A stretch of DNA of 64,000 nucleotides from Halobacterium sp. CBA1132. Its GTDB lineage: Archaea > Halobacteriota > Halobacteria > Halobacteriales > Halobacteriaceae. This document shows positions 50,285 through 57,916 of the stretch, piece by piece (positions within the stretch are counted from its first letter, which is position 1; the number at the start of each line of letters is the position of its first letter). The stretch is from the NCBI RefSeq assembly GCF_001485535.1, contig NZ_BCMZ01000001.1, positions 1,612,001 to 1,676,000 of the forward strand, given 5' to 3'. The notes under the pieces were generated by a model that saw only the letters and a list, made by a program, of their open reading frames with translations, did not search any database and was not told the origin of the DNA. Both the position numbers and the translations under genes were made by a program.

Positions 50285-51419
50285 CGTCGTCCTCCACGCG
50301 ACGGACCGCCGACGGCGGCTCCTCGTCGCTTCTGGTGTCGGCCGGCGGCTGGTCGCGCACGTGGAACCCGCCGGTCTCCGCGCGCCCGGAGACCTCCCGC
50401 TGCGGGAACGGGATCTTCATTCCCGCCTCGTCGAAGGCCGACTTCACCGCGGAGATGACCGCGGTCTGGGCGCGCCACTTCCGGCGCGCGCTCGGCTTGT
50501 CGATCCAGAACCGCAAGTCCAGCACGACCGCCGAGTCGCCGAACTCCTTCAACACGACCTGCGGCCGTGGCACGGTCAGGATGTCCTCGACGTCGCCCAT
50601 CGCCTCCTTCGCGAGGTCCATCGCCTCGTCGACGTCGGCCGTGTAGTCGACGCCGACCTCCACGTGGATGCGAAGCCGGCCCTTCCGCGAGCGGTTCACG
50701 ACCTCGTCGGATCCCACGAGGTCGTTGGGCAACATCACGTACTCGCCGTCGAACGTCTGCAAGCGCGTGTTCACGATAGTGATGTCCGTGACGATGCCGT
50801 CCTTGTCGCCGATTTTCACCCAGTCCCCGATTTCGAACGGCCGCGAGAACATCAACACGAGCCCCGCGATGACCGCGCCAAGCGTCTGCCGGGCGGCCAT
50901 CCCGAGCACGATGCCGGCGAACCCCGCCCCGATGAGCAGGCCGCCGAGCTCGATGCCCCAGAGGTTGAGGACGATGACTAACGCGATGACGTACACCGAA
51001 ATCTGGATGATGCGGTACGTGATTTCGGCTTGGTGGTCGCTGATGCCCTCCGTGCGCTTGACGAATCGGCTGACAGCGCGGTGGAGGACGCCGGTGCCGA
51101 CGTAGACGCCGACGAGGAACATCACGGAGAGGAACGCGCGGACGAGCATCGTCGCCTGCACTTGGAAGCTCGCGACAGCCGCCCACGCCACGGTCTCGGC
51201 GTCCCACGCGACGACAACGACGACGGTCGTCGCGACGACCACGAGGAGCGCACCGAGGGCTGCGACGACAGTAGAGAGTCGCGAGTCGCGGCGCGCGGAC
51301 TGCTGGCGGGAGAACAGAATCGCGGCGACGAGCGCGCCCATCGACAGCGCCGTCACGACCACGCGCTCGACCGTCGAGAGGTCGTTCACCGCGACGTCCA
51401 CGAACTCCGGCGCGCTCAC
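50277..51419 (-). CDS. mscS: MscS-family mechanosensitive channel
   Basis: 380 residues. Five or so hydrophobic segments precede the pore and beta domain: GGLLIGAGFAGIVLGMAARQ TLGAVIAGLVLMFSRPFEIG DWVKIGDKDGIVTDI and VMLPNDLVGSDEVVNRSRKG are canonical MscS. It releases solutes on hypo-osmotic shock, an important protection for a halophile. The C-terminal tail is acidic and unstructured. The ATG overlaps the ksgA stop (ATGA). Confidence 0.92.
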   Translation of the reverse strand: MSAPEFVDVAVNDLSTVERVVVTALSMGALVAAILFSRQQSARRDSRLSTVVAALGALLVVVATTVVVVVAWDAETVAWAAVASFQVQATMLVRAFLSVMFLVGVYVGTGVLHRAVSRFVKRTEGISDHQAEITYRIIQISVYVIALVIVLNLWGIELGGLLIGAGFAGIVLGMAARQTLGAVIAGLVLMFSRPFEIGDWVKIGDKDGIVTDITIVNTRLQTFDGEYVMLPNDLVGSDEVVNRSRKGRLRIHVEVGVDYTADVDEAMDLAKEAMGDVEDILTVPRPQVVLKEFGDSAVVLDLRFWIDKPSARRKWRAQTAVISAVKSAFDEAGMKIPFPQREVSGRAETGGFHVRDQPPADTRSDEEPPSAVRRVEDDDE

Positions 51420-52255
51420 GGTGTGTTCCCCTCCTGAATGCCGAGCGCGACGTTCGCCAGCGCCGCGAACGTCCCCGGCGCGAGGTCACCGGGCCGCTTC
51501 GAGAGCACGGCCTCCTCGACAGCGTCGACGACCGCGTCCGGGTCGTCCAGCCCCGAGATGTGGCCGGTGTTCCGGATGGCGTTGCGCACGGTCTTGCGGC
51601 GCTGCGTGAACAGCGCCTTCACGAAGTCGAAGAAGAACTGCTCGTCGGCGACCTCGTAGTCGGGTTCGCGGGGCGTCAACCGGACGACCGCGCTCTCGAC
51701 GCGGGGCTGTGGCTCGAACGCTTCCGGGGGAACCGTCTCGACGAGTTCGACGTCGGCGTAGTGCTGGGTGGCGACCGAGAGCCGACCGTAGTCGCTCGTC
51801 CCGGGTTCGGCGGCCATCCGCTCGGCGAACTCCAGTTGGTACATCAACACCGCTGGCTCGTGCTCGGGCAGCAGCCGGAACGTGACCCCGCTGGAGACGC
51901 CGTACGGGAGATTCGAGATACAGCAAGTGTAGTCGGGGAGGTCCACGTCGAGGGCGTCACCCTGCACGACGGTGAGACGGCCGGCGTCGATTTCGTCGCT
52001 GAACTCCTCGCGGAGGAACTGGGCGTACCCGCGGTCGCGCTCGACGGTTGTCACGTGGTCTGCGTGTTCGAGCAGTCGGTCAGTGAGCGCGCCCGTCCCC
52101 GCGCCGATTTCGAGGACGTGCGAGCGGTCGAACGACTCGGCGTACGTCGGAATCCGGTCGAGGACGCGGTCGTCGACGAGGAAGTGCTGGTCGCGCTCGG
52201 GGTCGGGGCGGCCGGCGCGACGAATCAACGCGTCCGGGTCCCGCGAATCAGTCAT
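51416..52255 (-). CDS. ksgA: rRNA small-subunit adenine N6,N6-dimethyltransferase KsgA/RsmA
   Basis: 279 residues. QHFLVDDRVLDRIPTYAESF, the SAM site VLEIGAGTGALTDRLLEHAD, and the catalytic CCISNLPYGVSSGV (NLPY), with the RNA-binding C-terminal domain KALFTQRRKTVRNAIRN. It dimethylates two adenines near the 3' end of 16S rRNA. It is followed by mscS by ATGA overlap and preceded by DUF655 at 51 bases. Confidence 0.95.
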   Translation of the reverse strand: MTDSRDPDALIRRAGRPDPERDQHFLVDDRVLDRIPTYAESFDRSHVLEIGAGTGALTDRLLEHADHVTTVERDRGYAQFLREEFSDEIDAGRLTVVQGDALDVDLPDYTCCISNLPYGVSSGVTFRLLPEHEPAVLMYQLEFAERMAAEPGTSDYGRLSVATQHYADVELVETVPPEAFEPQPRVESAVVRLTPREPDYEVADEQFFFDFVKALFTQRRKTVRNAIRNTGHISGLDDPDAVVDAVEEAVLSKRPGDLAPGTFAALANVALGIQEGNTP

Positions 52256-52306
52256 TGCCGGGTGTATCCGCCGGCGTTCCCTAAAGCCTACCTTCTGTGG
52301 GGCCGC

Positions 52307-52873
52307 TCACTCGCCCACGAAGTTCTGGTACTTCAGGTCGTCTTCGGTCATCTCGTCGAGGATGCGCTCGACGATGATCTCCTCGGGGTTGTGGAGGCCG
52401 TCGACGCGCTCCTCGATGTCCGCGAAGCTCTCGAAGGGGCCGTTGCGCTTGCGCTCGTCGAGGATGTTGTCGCGGAGTTTGTCGCCGATGCCCGGCAGGA
52501 GGTTCAACTGGTGGAGGCGCAGGGAGATGGGCTGGGCGTCGTTGTAGAAGTCCACGAAGCGCTGCTCGTTGGCTTCCACGACGTCCTCGACGACGTAGTC
52601 CAGTTCCGAGCGCGCGCCGTCCGAGAGGTCGTCGTAGTCGACGACGTGGCCGCGCTCGATGCCGTCCTCGAAGTCCGGGCGGATGCGCACTCGGTCCAGA
52701 ATGGAGATATCCGCGTCCGGTTCGAGACTCAGTTCGTAGAGGACGAACCGGTCAGTAGAGACGGCGTACGCGAGCGGGCCGTCCCCGTAGCCGCGACCGC
52801 CGTTCGAGCGGCCGTGCGCGAGGAAGTCGAGGACGACGGCACGCTCTTCGTCCGTCGAAGACGAATCACTCAT
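52307..52873 (-). CDS. DUF655 family RNA/DNA-binding protein
   Basis: 188 residues. An OB-like N-terminal part (ERAVVLDFLAHGRSN; VRIRPDFEDGIERGHVVDYD) is followed by a helix-hairpin-helix segment LHQLNLLPGIGDKLRDNILD. This is archaeal DUF655, conserved beside rpoF, rpl21e and ksgA. It probably binds nucleic acid; a specific role is not established. Confidence 0.92.
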   Translation of the reverse strand: MSDSSSTDEERAVVLDFLAHGRSNGGRGYGDGPLAYAVSTDRFVLYELSLEPDADISILDRVRIRPDFEDGIERGHVVDYDDLSDGARSELDYVVEDVVEANEQRFVDFYNDAQPISLRLHQLNLLPGIGDKLRDNILDERKRNGPFESFADIEERVDGLHNPEEIIVERILDEMTEDDLKYQNFVGE

Positions 52874-52924
52874 ACGAACCGCTACGCCCAGCCGACACTT
52901 AAACGGTCGGCCACTCGGGACGAG

Positions 52925-53284
52925 TTAGGCGTACTTCGCGACGACGTCGAGAATGTCGTCGAGTTCGTCGCCGGAGAGCGCGTACCGCTCCTGTGCGAAC
53001 ACCGCGCGCAGTTCCGTGCGGGTTCGCGGGAGGAGGTCGGTAATCTTGTACGCGACGGCTTCGTCGCTGACGTGTTCGAGCGCGAGCAGGTCGTCGACGA
53101 GTTCGCCGGACTCCTCGGGTTCGAGGACGGCGAACCGATTGACGTGCTCGACCGCGCGCGCCAGCTCGAAGCGGAGTTCGCGGTCCTCGTCGGCGGCGCG
53201 CTCGGCTTCGACGTCCGTCAGCAGCTCCTTCGCCTCGGAGACGGTGAGGAACTCCTCGTCGAGCGTTTCCTTGAAGATGGTCAT
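52925..53284 (-). CDS. rpoF: DNA-directed RNA polymerase subunit F (Rpo4)
   Basis: 119 residues. DEEFLTVSEAKELLTDVEAE and EAVAYKITDLLPRTRTELRA, then LSGDELDDILDVVAKYA, are the Rpo4/Rpb4 pattern. It forms the polymerase stalk with Rpo7. It follows rpl21e with a one-base gap and precedes DUF655 by 51 bases. Confidence 0.93.
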   Translation of the reverse strand: MTIFKETLDEEFLTVSEAKELLTDVEAERAADEDRELRFELARAVEHVNRFAVLEPEESGELVDDLLALEHVSDEAVAYKITDLLPRTRTELRAVFAQERYALSGDELDDILDVVAKYA

Positions 53285-53285
53285 G

Positions 53286-53579
53286 CTAGTCCTGCTGTGC
53301 GCGGAGGTGGGCTGCCTTCGCGATGACGACCTTCTCCTTGCCGTTGTCGTTGATCTGGACCTTGAACGCCTCGCCCTGCTTCCCGACGACTTCGCCGGTG
53401 AGCCCGTCGAATCGAGCGTGGAAGCGGCCCTTCGCCGTGCTCGGGTCGGTTTTGAGGTGGACTTTCTGTCCTTCGTCGAACTCGGCGATGGCGCGCTGGG
53501 GCGGGGACGTGCCGCGGTCGCGGGGGTCGTTCGAGAGCTTCTCGCGCGTGCTGTTGAGGGGTCCGTTGGAGCTCGGCAT
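53286..53579 (-). CDS. rpl21e: 50S ribosomal protein L21e (eL21)
   Basis: 97 residues. [20 protein letters not shown], then [20 protein letters not shown] and [20 protein letters not shown], match archaeal L21e. The ATG is fixed by a clear TATA (TTTTATAACC on the minus strand) centred 27 bases upstream. It is the first gene of the operon. Confidence 0.95.
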   Translation of the reverse strand: MPSSNGPLNSTREKLSNDPRDRGTSPPQRAIAEFDEGQKVHLKTDPSTAKGRFHARFDGLTGEVVGKQGEAFKVQINDNGKEKVVIAKAAHLRAQQD

Positions 53580-53602
53580 AGTCGTACGCACGATTACTCC
53601 CG

Positions 53603-53612
53603 TCGCGGTTAT
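53603..53612 (-). promoter_or_regulatory. TATA element of rpl21e
   Basis: TTTTATAACC on the minus strand is centred about 28 bases from the ATG at 53579. It directly abuts the hairpin cluster at 53616-53684. Confidence 0.7.
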
Positions 53613-53615
53613 AAA

Positions 53616-53684
53616 ACGCACGTTACGTGCGTGGGTGAGCGAAGCGAACCCACGTTTCTGCGAACGGCGAACGAAGTGAGCCGT
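53616..53684. repeat. Cluster of three hairpins behind the rpl21e promoter
   Basis: ACGCACG/CGTGCGT (53616-53632, loop TTA), CGTGGGT/ACCCACG (53630-53654, loop GAGCGAAGCGA) and ACGGC/GCCGT (53664-53684, loop GAACGAAGTGA). The first two share three bases, so they are alternatives. The last two carry the same 11-base loop pattern as the hairpins in unit C and moaA. Confidence 0.8.
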
Positions 53685-53773
53685 GAGCAGCGTGAACGAA
53701 CGACCACACGTCGATGCGAGCAGCACGGCCGGCGCCGACGCACTCAAGTCGACCTGTGCGTTAGTCACTGGTA

Positions 53774-54322
53774 ATGCGAGTACGGGACTGGGAGGACATC
53801 GTTTCGGACGTCGTGGAGTCGAACGCGGACCCGCAGGGGTGGCGCGCGCTCGCCGGCGACCGCGAGTCCGGCGTCGGCGAGGACTTCTATTTGGGCCACC
53901 CGTCACAGGGCGTCTACCACTTGAAGACGTACGCGAAGAACCCCTTCGAGGTTCGCGGCGTGGGGGCGCGGGTCGCGCGGAAGGTCGACGACGGGCTGTC
54001 GCAGTACCTCCCGGACGACGACAGCGGCCGCTTCGCCGTCCGGCAGGCCGTCGAAGACGAGGACGAGGCCGAGGACCGCGCGAGCAAACTCGAACAGGTA
54101 GTGCGGGCGCACGCGGACGCGCCGACGACGCCCGACGACTTCTTCGACGACGTGATGGACGCCTTAGAGAGTCCGGCGTTCGGGCCGATGGAGTACGACC
54201 CGTACGGGCGACCGGACGCGATGGACGACCTCAGCGACGAGTTCGCGGACGCCGAGGAGCTACTCGACGCGGAACTCGACGACATCGTCGAGGAGGACGA
54301 CGTCGGCCGCGGCTTCCGCTAG
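53774..54322 (+). CDS. Uncharacterised haloarchaeal protein
   Basis: 182 residues, [20 protein letters not shown] to DDVGRGFR. I recall close relatives across haloarchaea without a functional name. [20 protein letters not shown] and [20 protein letters not shown] form a compact domain; the rest is acidic and helical ([20 protein letters not shown]). No catalytic motif. It starts 195 bases from the divergent rpl21e and shares CTAG with the convergent zinc-ribbon gene. Confidence 0.75.
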   Translation: MRVRDWEDIVSDVVESNADPQGWRALAGDRESGVGEDFYLGHPSQGVYHLKTYAKNPFEVRGVGARVARKVDDGLSQYLPDDDSGRFAVRQAVEDEDEAEDRASKLEQVVRAHADAPTTPDDFFDDVMDALESPAFGPMEYDPYGRPDAMDDLSDEFADAEELLDAELDDIVEEDDVGRGFR

Positions 54323-54471
54323 GCCTCGAACAGCGGCGCGAGTTCGCCCTCGTAGCACGGCTGACAGACGTAGTAGTCGACGACGCCGTCGTCGGTTTTG
54401 GTGTTGATGGTGGCGTGGACAGCGTGGTCGAGGCCCACGTCGTCCCCGCAGACGCCACAGGTAGCTGGCAT
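54319..54471 (-). CDS. Small zinc-ribbon protein
   Basis: 50 residues: MPATCGVCGDDVGLDHAVHA then [18 protein letters not shown]. Two CxxC pairs at 5-8 and 36-39 make a single zinc ribbon. It resembles the small DUF7558-type ribbons of haloarchaea, from memory. The stop overlaps the convergent gene by CTAG; the ATG is the only good start. Role unknown. Confidence 0.75.
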   Translation of the reverse strand: MPATCGVCGDDVGLDHAVHATINTKTDDGVVDYYVCQPCYEGELAPLFEA

Positions 54472-54534
54472 GGCATCACCTAGTCGGACAACGGGGCTGC
54501 CGGAACGTATATCTGCGGGCGGAGGAGGAGCGCG

Positions 54535-54768
54535 TTAGTCGTCGCTGGACTTCGAGACGACTTCCGCGTCGGGTTTGCGGTTTTTGACGTCGTCGACCAT
54601 CGTCCCGACGTCGACTCGCTTCTCGCCGACGACCGCGCCGACGAGCGCGCCGACGCCTGCGGCCGTGCTGGCGGCGTTGCGGCTGACGATACCGCCGAGT
54701 GCGCCGCCGACGGCGGCGCCGATAGCTGCGTACTTCGCACGACTGAACACTCGCTTGAGTCGGCTCAT
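54535..54768 (-). CDS. Small glycine-zipper membrane protein
   Basis: 77 residues. The N-terminus is basic (MSRLKRVFSRAKYA), followed by two glycine/alanine-rich spans (AIGAAVGGALGGIVS and AAGVGALVGAVVG), as in glycine-zipper proteins, then a charged tail. It lies 30 bases from the upstream metalloprotease gene, same direction. Function unknown. Confidence 0.7.
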   Translation of the reverse strand: MSRLKRVFSRAKYAAIGAAVGGALGGIVSRNAASTAAGVGALVGAVVGEKRVDVGTMVDDVKNRKPDAEVVSKSSDD

Positions 54769-54798
54769 ACCAGACAGTTGGACGCGGAGACGGAAAAC

Positions 54799-55770
54799 CT
54801 ACTCGGCAGTTCCGTCGGACGCCGCCGGGACGCGCGCGAGCCACTGCCGGGGCGCGTCCAGTTCTGCGTCTGTCGGGAGGTACTCGGGCGCGTCCCAGAC
54901 GCGGCTGGCGCCGACGAGGCCGCGCTCGGCGGCGACCGCGTCGAAGAACTCGCGGCCGCGCTCGTACTGCTCGCGCTTGAGTTGGAGGCCGAGCGCGCGC
55001 TTGACGAGGTTCGTCACCGGGCTGCCGCCCTGCCGGCGCGCGTCGAGTTTCGCGCGCAAGTCGGCGTACTCGCCGTCGAACGCCTCGTCCATCAGCAGTT
55101 CCGCGTACCCCTCGACGGCGGTCATCGCGACGTGTAACTCCTCGAACGCCTCGCGCCGAATCTCACCCTCAGAGAGTGCATCGACGCCGGCTTCGAGGCG
55201 GTCTTCGAGGTGGTCGGCGAGCCACGGCGCGGCACCGAACTCGGCGGCGTGGGTGACCTCGTGGAACGCGATCCAGCGGCGGAACCGCGGGAACGCGACG
55301 TCGAGGCTGTCCGCGGCGCTGACGACGTTCGGGTGAACGAAGTACAGCGCGTGGTCGGACGTGTCGGCCAGCAGGAGCGGGTCGTACTGGCCGAGGACGT
55401 GCCGGGAGACGAACGCGAGCGCGCCCGCTGTGGTCGCGGTGTTCAGCGACCGCGCGACGCCGGGGAGGTAGGTCGCGCGCTCGTTCAGCGGTTCGAACGC
55501 GCGTCGGAACGTCCGGACGTTGGCGTCGACCCAGTGGTGGCGGTTCTGAATCTCGACGGTCTCGGGGATGTCGAAGTCGAGTCCGGAGACCGAGCGGAGT
55601 TCTCGCCGGGCGTCTCGGACGTCGGCGGCGTACGCCTCGGCGTCCGCTTCGGAGAGGTCGAGGTCGCCGGGGTCGGTGGCGGCTTTCGCGGCGTCGGCGA
55701 CGGCGTTCCAGTCGACGGCGCCGTCACCGCTCGCGCCCGCGACGGCGCGCGCACTGTCGAGAAGCGTCAT
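54799..55770 (-). CDS. Zinc-dependent metalloprotease-like protein (F420-associated family)
   Basis: 323 residues with a zinc site RWIAFHEVTHAAEFGAAPWL (HExxH) and the remote acidic EGYAELLMDEAF. It resembles the family described as coenzyme F420 biosynthesis associated (DUF2342-like), found in archaea and actinobacteria; the link to F420 comes from genome distribution, not biochemistry. No signal peptide, so probably cytoplasmic. It is followed by the glycine-zipper gene. Confidence 0.85.
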   Translation of the reverse strand: MTLLDSARAVAGASGDGAVDWNAVADAAKAATDPGDLDLSEADAEAYAADVRDARRELRSVSGLDFDIPETVEIQNRHHWVDANVRTFRRAFEPLNERATYLPGVARSLNTATTAGALAFVSRHVLGQYDPLLLADTSDHALYFVHPNVVSAADSLDVAFPRFRRWIAFHEVTHAAEFGAAPWLADHLEDRLEAGVDALSEGEIRREAFEELHVAMTAVEGYAELLMDEAFDGEYADLRAKLDARRQGGSPVTNLVKRALGLQLKREQYERGREFFDAVAAERGLVGASRVWDAPEYLPTDAELDAPRQWLARVPAASDGTAE

Positions 55771-55817
55771 AGGGGAAGTCGGCGACGAACGGGCAAAGCC
55801 CTTCTGCCGGGCGCAGA

Positions 55818-56099
55818 CTACTCGTCGAGTTCGACGTCTTCGTCGTCGCTGCCGCGGCGCTTCCAGCCGACAACCGCGCCGAGCGCGACGAGTACGACGA
55901 GCGCGACGACCGCGCCCAGTCCTGCGGAGCTACCCTGCTCTGGTTCGGCGTCGTCCTCCCAGCCGGCGCTCTCGACGTCCTCGTCCGCGGCTTCGTCGTC
56001 TGCCTCGGTTTCGAGCGCCGACGCCTCGCTGGCGTCCGTAATCAGCGACGGGGCGAAGTCGAACTCCGATTCGTGGAAGTGTACTTCGATGAGACTCAT
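55818..56099 (-). CDS. Small membrane-anchored acidic protein
   Basis: 93 residues. The N-terminus [20 protein letters not shown] has no signal peptide; an acidic linker ([20 protein letters not shown]) leads to one C-terminal span [20 protein letters not shown] and KRRGS. The topology is that of a tail-anchored protein. It is divergent from the M42 peptidase and leftward like the metalloprotease. Role unknown. Confidence 0.7.
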   Translation of the reverse strand: MSLIEVHFHESEFDFAPSLITDASEASALETEADDEAADEDVESAGWEDDAEPEQGSSAGLGAVVALVVLVALGAVVGWKRRGSDDEDVELDE

Positions 56100-56190
56100 A
56101 CGAGACAGTTCGCCGAGAAGCCATATATCCGTTGTGGGGTCCGCACGTCGCTCCCGGAGGATTCTTGTCCGCGGCTTCGACAGAGGGCGT

Positions 56191-57249
56191 ATGGACGAGA
56201 CGCGAGACGCCTTCCTGCGCCGCCTGCTCGACGCGCCCAGTCCCTCCGGGTTCGAGACGGCGGGCCAGCGCGTGTGGGTCGACTACGTCGCGGAGTTCGC
56301 CGACGACGTTCGCACGGACGCCTACGGGAACGCAGTGGCCGTCTACGACGGCGGCGACACCGAAGTCGCGTTCGCCGGCCACGCCGACGAACTCGGGTTC
56401 GTCGTGACCGCCATCACGGACGACGGCTTCCTGCGCGTGCGGCCGCTGGGCGGCGTCGACCGCTCGGTCACGCAGGGCACGCAGGTCGCAGTCCACACGG
56501 GCGATGGCACGGTCAACGGCGTCGTCGGGCAGACTGCGATTCACCTCCGGGACGCCGGCGACGACGAGCCCGCGGACGTCACCGAGCAGCACGTCGACGT
56601 CGGCGCCGAGGACGGCGAACACGCCCGCGAACTCGTGGCGGTCGGCGACCCGGCGACGCTGGCGGCGGGCGTCCACGACCTCGCTGGGACGCGCATCGCG
56701 GGCCGCGGCCTCGACAACCGCACGGGGTCGTGGGTCGCCGCGGAGGCGCTCCGCCGGGCCGCCGAGCGCGGCGCGGACTGCACGGTGTACGCGGTCAACA
56801 CGGTCCAAGAGGAACTCGGGACGCGGGGCGCGAGCATGGTGGCGTTCGACCTCGACCCGGACGTCGCGCTCGTCGTCGACGTCACGCACGCCGCCGACAA
56901 TCCGTCGTATCCCAGCGACCACGCCAGCGAGGTCGAACTGGGCGGCGGGCCGACCGTGACTCGCGGCGGGTCCAGCCACCCCGAGGTGACACAGGCAGTC
57001 CGAGAAGCGGGGGACGCCGAAGGCGTCGACGTGCAGGTCGAGGCGATGTCCACAACCACGGGGACGGACGCAGACACGTTCTTCCGGGCGCGCAGCGGCA
57101 TCCCGACGGCCGCTATCGGCATCCCGAATCGGTACATGCACACGCCCGCAGAGGTTGTCGACACCGAGGACGTGGAGGACGCCGCGGACCTGCTGGCGGC
57201 GTTCGCGGTCCGCGAGGCCGACCGGGAGTCGTTCGCCGTCGACGTGTGA
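56191..57249 (+). CDS. M42-family aminopeptidase (TET-like)
   Basis: 352 residues. The N-terminus [20 protein letters not shown] is the family start, [20 protein letters not shown] holds a metal-binding His-x-Asp, [14 protein letters not shown] the bridging Asp, [15 protein letters not shown] the catalytic Glu pair, and [15 protein letters not shown] another Asp. M42 enzymes trim peptides from the proteasome and form large tetrahedral particles. The start [11 protein letters not shown] is used; longer frames upstream lie in the divergent gene's promoter. Confidence 0.92.
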   Translation: MDETRDAFLRRLLDAPSPSGFETAGQRVWVDYVAEFADDVRTDAYGNAVAVYDGGDTEVAFAGHADELGFVVTAITDDGFLRVRPLGGVDRSVTQGTQVAVHTGDGTVNGVVGQTAIHLRDAGDDEPADVTEQHVDVGAEDGEHARELVAVGDPATLAAGVHDLAGTRIAGRGLDNRTGSWVAAEALRRAAERGADCTVYAVNTVQEELGTRGASMVAFDLDPDVALVVDVTHAADNPSYPSDHASEVELGGGPTVTRGGSSHPEVTQAVREAGDAEGVDVQVEAMSTTTGTDADTFFRARSGIPTAAIGIPNRYMHTPAEVVDTEDVEDAADLLAAFAVREADRESFAVDV

Positions 57250-57289
57250 GCGACGAGGAGCGTCGCTGGCGCTGGTCGTCGCGGTCCGG

Positions 57290-57299
57290 TACGCTTATA
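57290..57299 (+). promoter_or_regulatory. TATA element of lsm-rpl37e
   Basis: CGCTTATAGA is centred about 28 bases before the lsm ATG at 57324, consistent with a leaderless transcript. Confidence 0.6.
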
Positions 57300-57323
57300 G
57301 ACGCGACACGCCCCGGTTGGTGT

Positions 57324-57506
57324 ATGAGCGGCCGACCACTCGACGTACTCGAGGAGTCCCTGGAGGAGACCGTCACAGTCAGACTCAAGGACGGCGAAGA
57401 GTTCACAGGCGTCCTCACGGGCTACGACCAGCACATGAACATCGTGCTGGAGGGCGAAGACACAACGATTATCCGTGGCGACAACGTCGTCACTATCAAA
57501 CCATGA
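57324..57506 (+). CDS. lsm: Sm-like archaeal protein (LSm)
   Basis: 60 residues, [20 protein letters not shown] to [12 protein letters not shown]. The Sm1 motif ([18 protein letters not shown]) and Sm2 motif ([10 protein letters not shown]) are both there, with a short loop between, as in haloarchaeal Lsm. It forms rings that bind U-rich RNA. It overlaps rpl37e by ATGA. Confidence 0.95.
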   Translation: MSGRPLDVLEESLEETVTVRLKDGEEFTGVLTGYDQHMNIVLEGEDTTIIRGDNVVTIKP

Positions 57507-57679
57507 CGGGAGCTGGGACCCCGAGCCAAGGGAAGAAGAACACGACGACGCACACGAAGTGCCGTCGCTGCGGCGAGAAGTCTTACCACACGAAGAAGAA
57601 GGTCTGTTCGAGCTGTGGCTTCGGCAAGTCCGCGAAGCGCCGAGGCTACAACTGGCAGGGCAAGACCGGCGACAACTAA
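57503..57679 (+). CDS. rpl37e: 50S ribosomal protein L37e (eL37)
   Basis: 58 residues with a zinc finger [20 protein letters not shown] and a basic core [15 protein letters not shown]. It is coupled to lsm by a 4-base overlap, a conserved archaeal pair. Confidence 0.95.
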   Translation: MTGAGTPSQGKKNTTTHTKCRRCGEKSYHTKKKVCSSCGFGKSAKRRGYNWQGKTGDN

Positions 57680-57883
57680 CGACGCGGTTTCTCCTGCGTT
57701 TCTCCCGACTCCGTAGCGACGCGGCCGTTTCGCTCTCGTGTTCTATACCGGTTTTGTACGTCACCAAGTAGCTGCTAGTGCAGTCGGATTCGGCGGTTGG
57801 TTCGTAACACCACCCACACACCAAATTAGCACGTTCGTGCATACAATCCGGGCGTGTCACGGCGAGTTCGACACGGTTGCGGA

Positions 57884-57891
57884 AGTTTTAC
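57884..57891 (+). promoter_or_regulatory. TATA element of purF
   Basis: GTTTTACC is centred about 29 bases before the purF ATG at 57917. The preceding 200 bases after rpl37e hold no gene; only a short palindrome (GCACG-TT-CGTGC, near 57,829-57,840) stands out. Confidence 0.55.
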
Positions 57892-57916
57892 CCTGCCTGC
57901 CGGGGTAGGAGGCTCC

